Positions 42,745 to 43,336 of a stretch of DNA of 43,336 nt are shown here, piece after piece. Below the pieces are notes generated by a model. The model ran no database searches. It saw only the letters and a list, made by a program, of their open reading frames with translations, and had not been told where the DNA came from. Position 1 is the stretch's first letter, and each line of letters starts with the position of its first letter. The stretch covers positions 1 through 43,336 of the forward strand of contig JAJEGJ010000103.1 in NCBI GenBank assembly GCA_022819905.1, read 5' to 3'. This DNA comes from Alphaproteobacteria bacterium (GTDB taxonomy: Bacteria; Pseudomonadota; Alphaproteobacteria; TMED109). The position numbers and the translations under genes were made by a program.

Positions 42745-43336
42745 CTAGGGTCCGCGACGCCACTGCCCCGGGGTCGCGCCGTGTCGCCGCTTGAGGAAAC
42801 GGCCGAGGTGGGAGGCCGACTGGAAACCGCAACCGACGGCAATCTCTGAAATGCTCATGCTGGTCTGCCGGAGCAGACTGGCTGCCCGGTCGACCCGCAG
42901 GTCAAGATAGAACTGCCCAGGCGAGCGTCCCAGCTGGCTGCGGAAAAGCCGGGTGAGCTGCCGGGTTGAGATGCCTGCCGCACCAGCGATCTGGTCCACG
43001 GACAACGGGTCTTCCACATGTTGTTCCATGAGAAGCGCCGCCTCCGCAACATGCCGGTTCCGGCCCGCCATGCGAATGGCTGCCGTGACGTGCTGCTCCT
43101 GCGTCGCCTCACGAATTCGGTCGTGGGCATAATTTTCCGCCACGATGGATGCGGTCCTCGCGCCATGCGCCTCCATGATGAAGGTCAGCATGAGATCCAG
43201 GCTGGTGGTTCCACCAGCGCAGCTGAACCGGTCGCGGTCAATCTCGTAGATCGAAGCGCGGATATCGAGGTCGGGAAACCGTTCCCGGTACGCGTCCAGG
43301 CATTTCCAGTGAATGGTCGAGCGATAACCGTCAAAC
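42745..43336 (-). CDS. GlxA-type AraC family regulator (N-terminus beyond the window)
   Basis: Partial: 196 residues to the right edge, where the reading frame continues (YEIDRDRFSCAGGTTSLDLMLTFI is part of the DJ-1/PfpI-like effector domain). The C-terminal AraC DNA-binding domain is complete, with two helix-turn-helix units (DPLSVDQIAGAAGISTRQLTRLFR and MSISEIAVGCGFQSASHLGRF). Regulators of this GlxA kind accompany glxBCD/mgsABC-type clusters, so it may control mgs expression. The first ATG seen at 43191 is internal. Confidence 0.85.
   Translation of the reverse strand, partial: FDGYRSTIHWKCLDAYRERFPDLDIRASIYEIDRDRFSCAGGTTSLDLMLTFIMEAHGARTASIVAENYAHDRIREATQEQHVTAAIRMAGRNRHVAEAALLMEQHVEDPLSVDQIAGAAGISTRQLTRLFRSQLGRSPGQFYLDLRVDRAASLLRQTSMSISEIAVGCGFQSASHLGRFLKRRHGATPGQWRRGP

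Overview
The window is GC-rich and densely coded, with GTG and TTG starts, short overlaps between neighbouring genes, and protein families that place it in an alphaproteobacterium. A trimethylamine monooxygenase, a TMAO demethylase and an N-methylglutamate-synthase-type cluster point to a marine or host-associated user of methylated amines. This comes from gene content only; there is no rRNA to fix the taxon. I see no tRNA, IS element, CRISPR array or phage gene.

Positions 1-11300 are a mosaic of unlinked genes: a class II aldolase-like protein, a TbpB-like surface lipoprotein, an atypical Nramp-type transporter, a DUF6152 plus membrane-protein pair, a DsbA-like isomerase, a SulP-STAS transporter with a cyclic-nucleotide-binding-like tail, two small ferredoxin-fold proteins (ABM, DUF1330) and an epoxide-hydrolase-type hydrolase. 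Positions 11314-17459 (minus) hold a complete aerotolerance-type operon, moxR-DUF58-DUF4381-batA-batB-batC-batD, in which every junction overlaps by 4-11 bp. Positions 17460-24100 carry an SRPBCC protein, a tautomerase, a Baeyer-Villiger-type monooxygenase, a methyltransferase, a fatty-acid-hydroxylase-superfamily membrane enzyme, a DUF6166 protein and two small membrane proteins.

Positions 24165-43336 form the coherent part, which I read as a methylated-amine island. Tmm (30296-31639) oxidises trimethylamine to TMAO. Tdm (32557-34929) splits TMAO to dimethylamine and formaldehyde, the latter probably captured on tetrahydrofolate. A GmaS-like ligase (36862-38331) and MgsA/B/C (38397-41586) would turn monomethylamine into gamma-glutamylmethylamide and then N-methylglutamate. 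Interleaved are a helical-repeat protein between tmm and tdm, a nitrilase-family amidase, two proteins of unknown function, two GntR-type regulators and the edge of a GlxA-type AraC regulator. Divergent from tmm is a full branched-chain-amino-acid-type ABC importer (Tat-exported binding protein plus LivHMGF) whose binding protein has a Trp-Pro in place of the usual amino-acid-binding Ser/Thr motif.

The most interesting observation is a shared DNA motif. Tandem ATTGGT half-sites at about 10-bp spacing occur upstream of the importer, of tmm, and between the second GntR gene and gmaS. They tie transporter, oxidation and assimilation modules into one predicted regulon and suggest the importer carries a methylated amine. 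Dimethylamine monooxygenase (dmm) and N-methylglutamate dehydrogenase (mgd) genes are not in the window.
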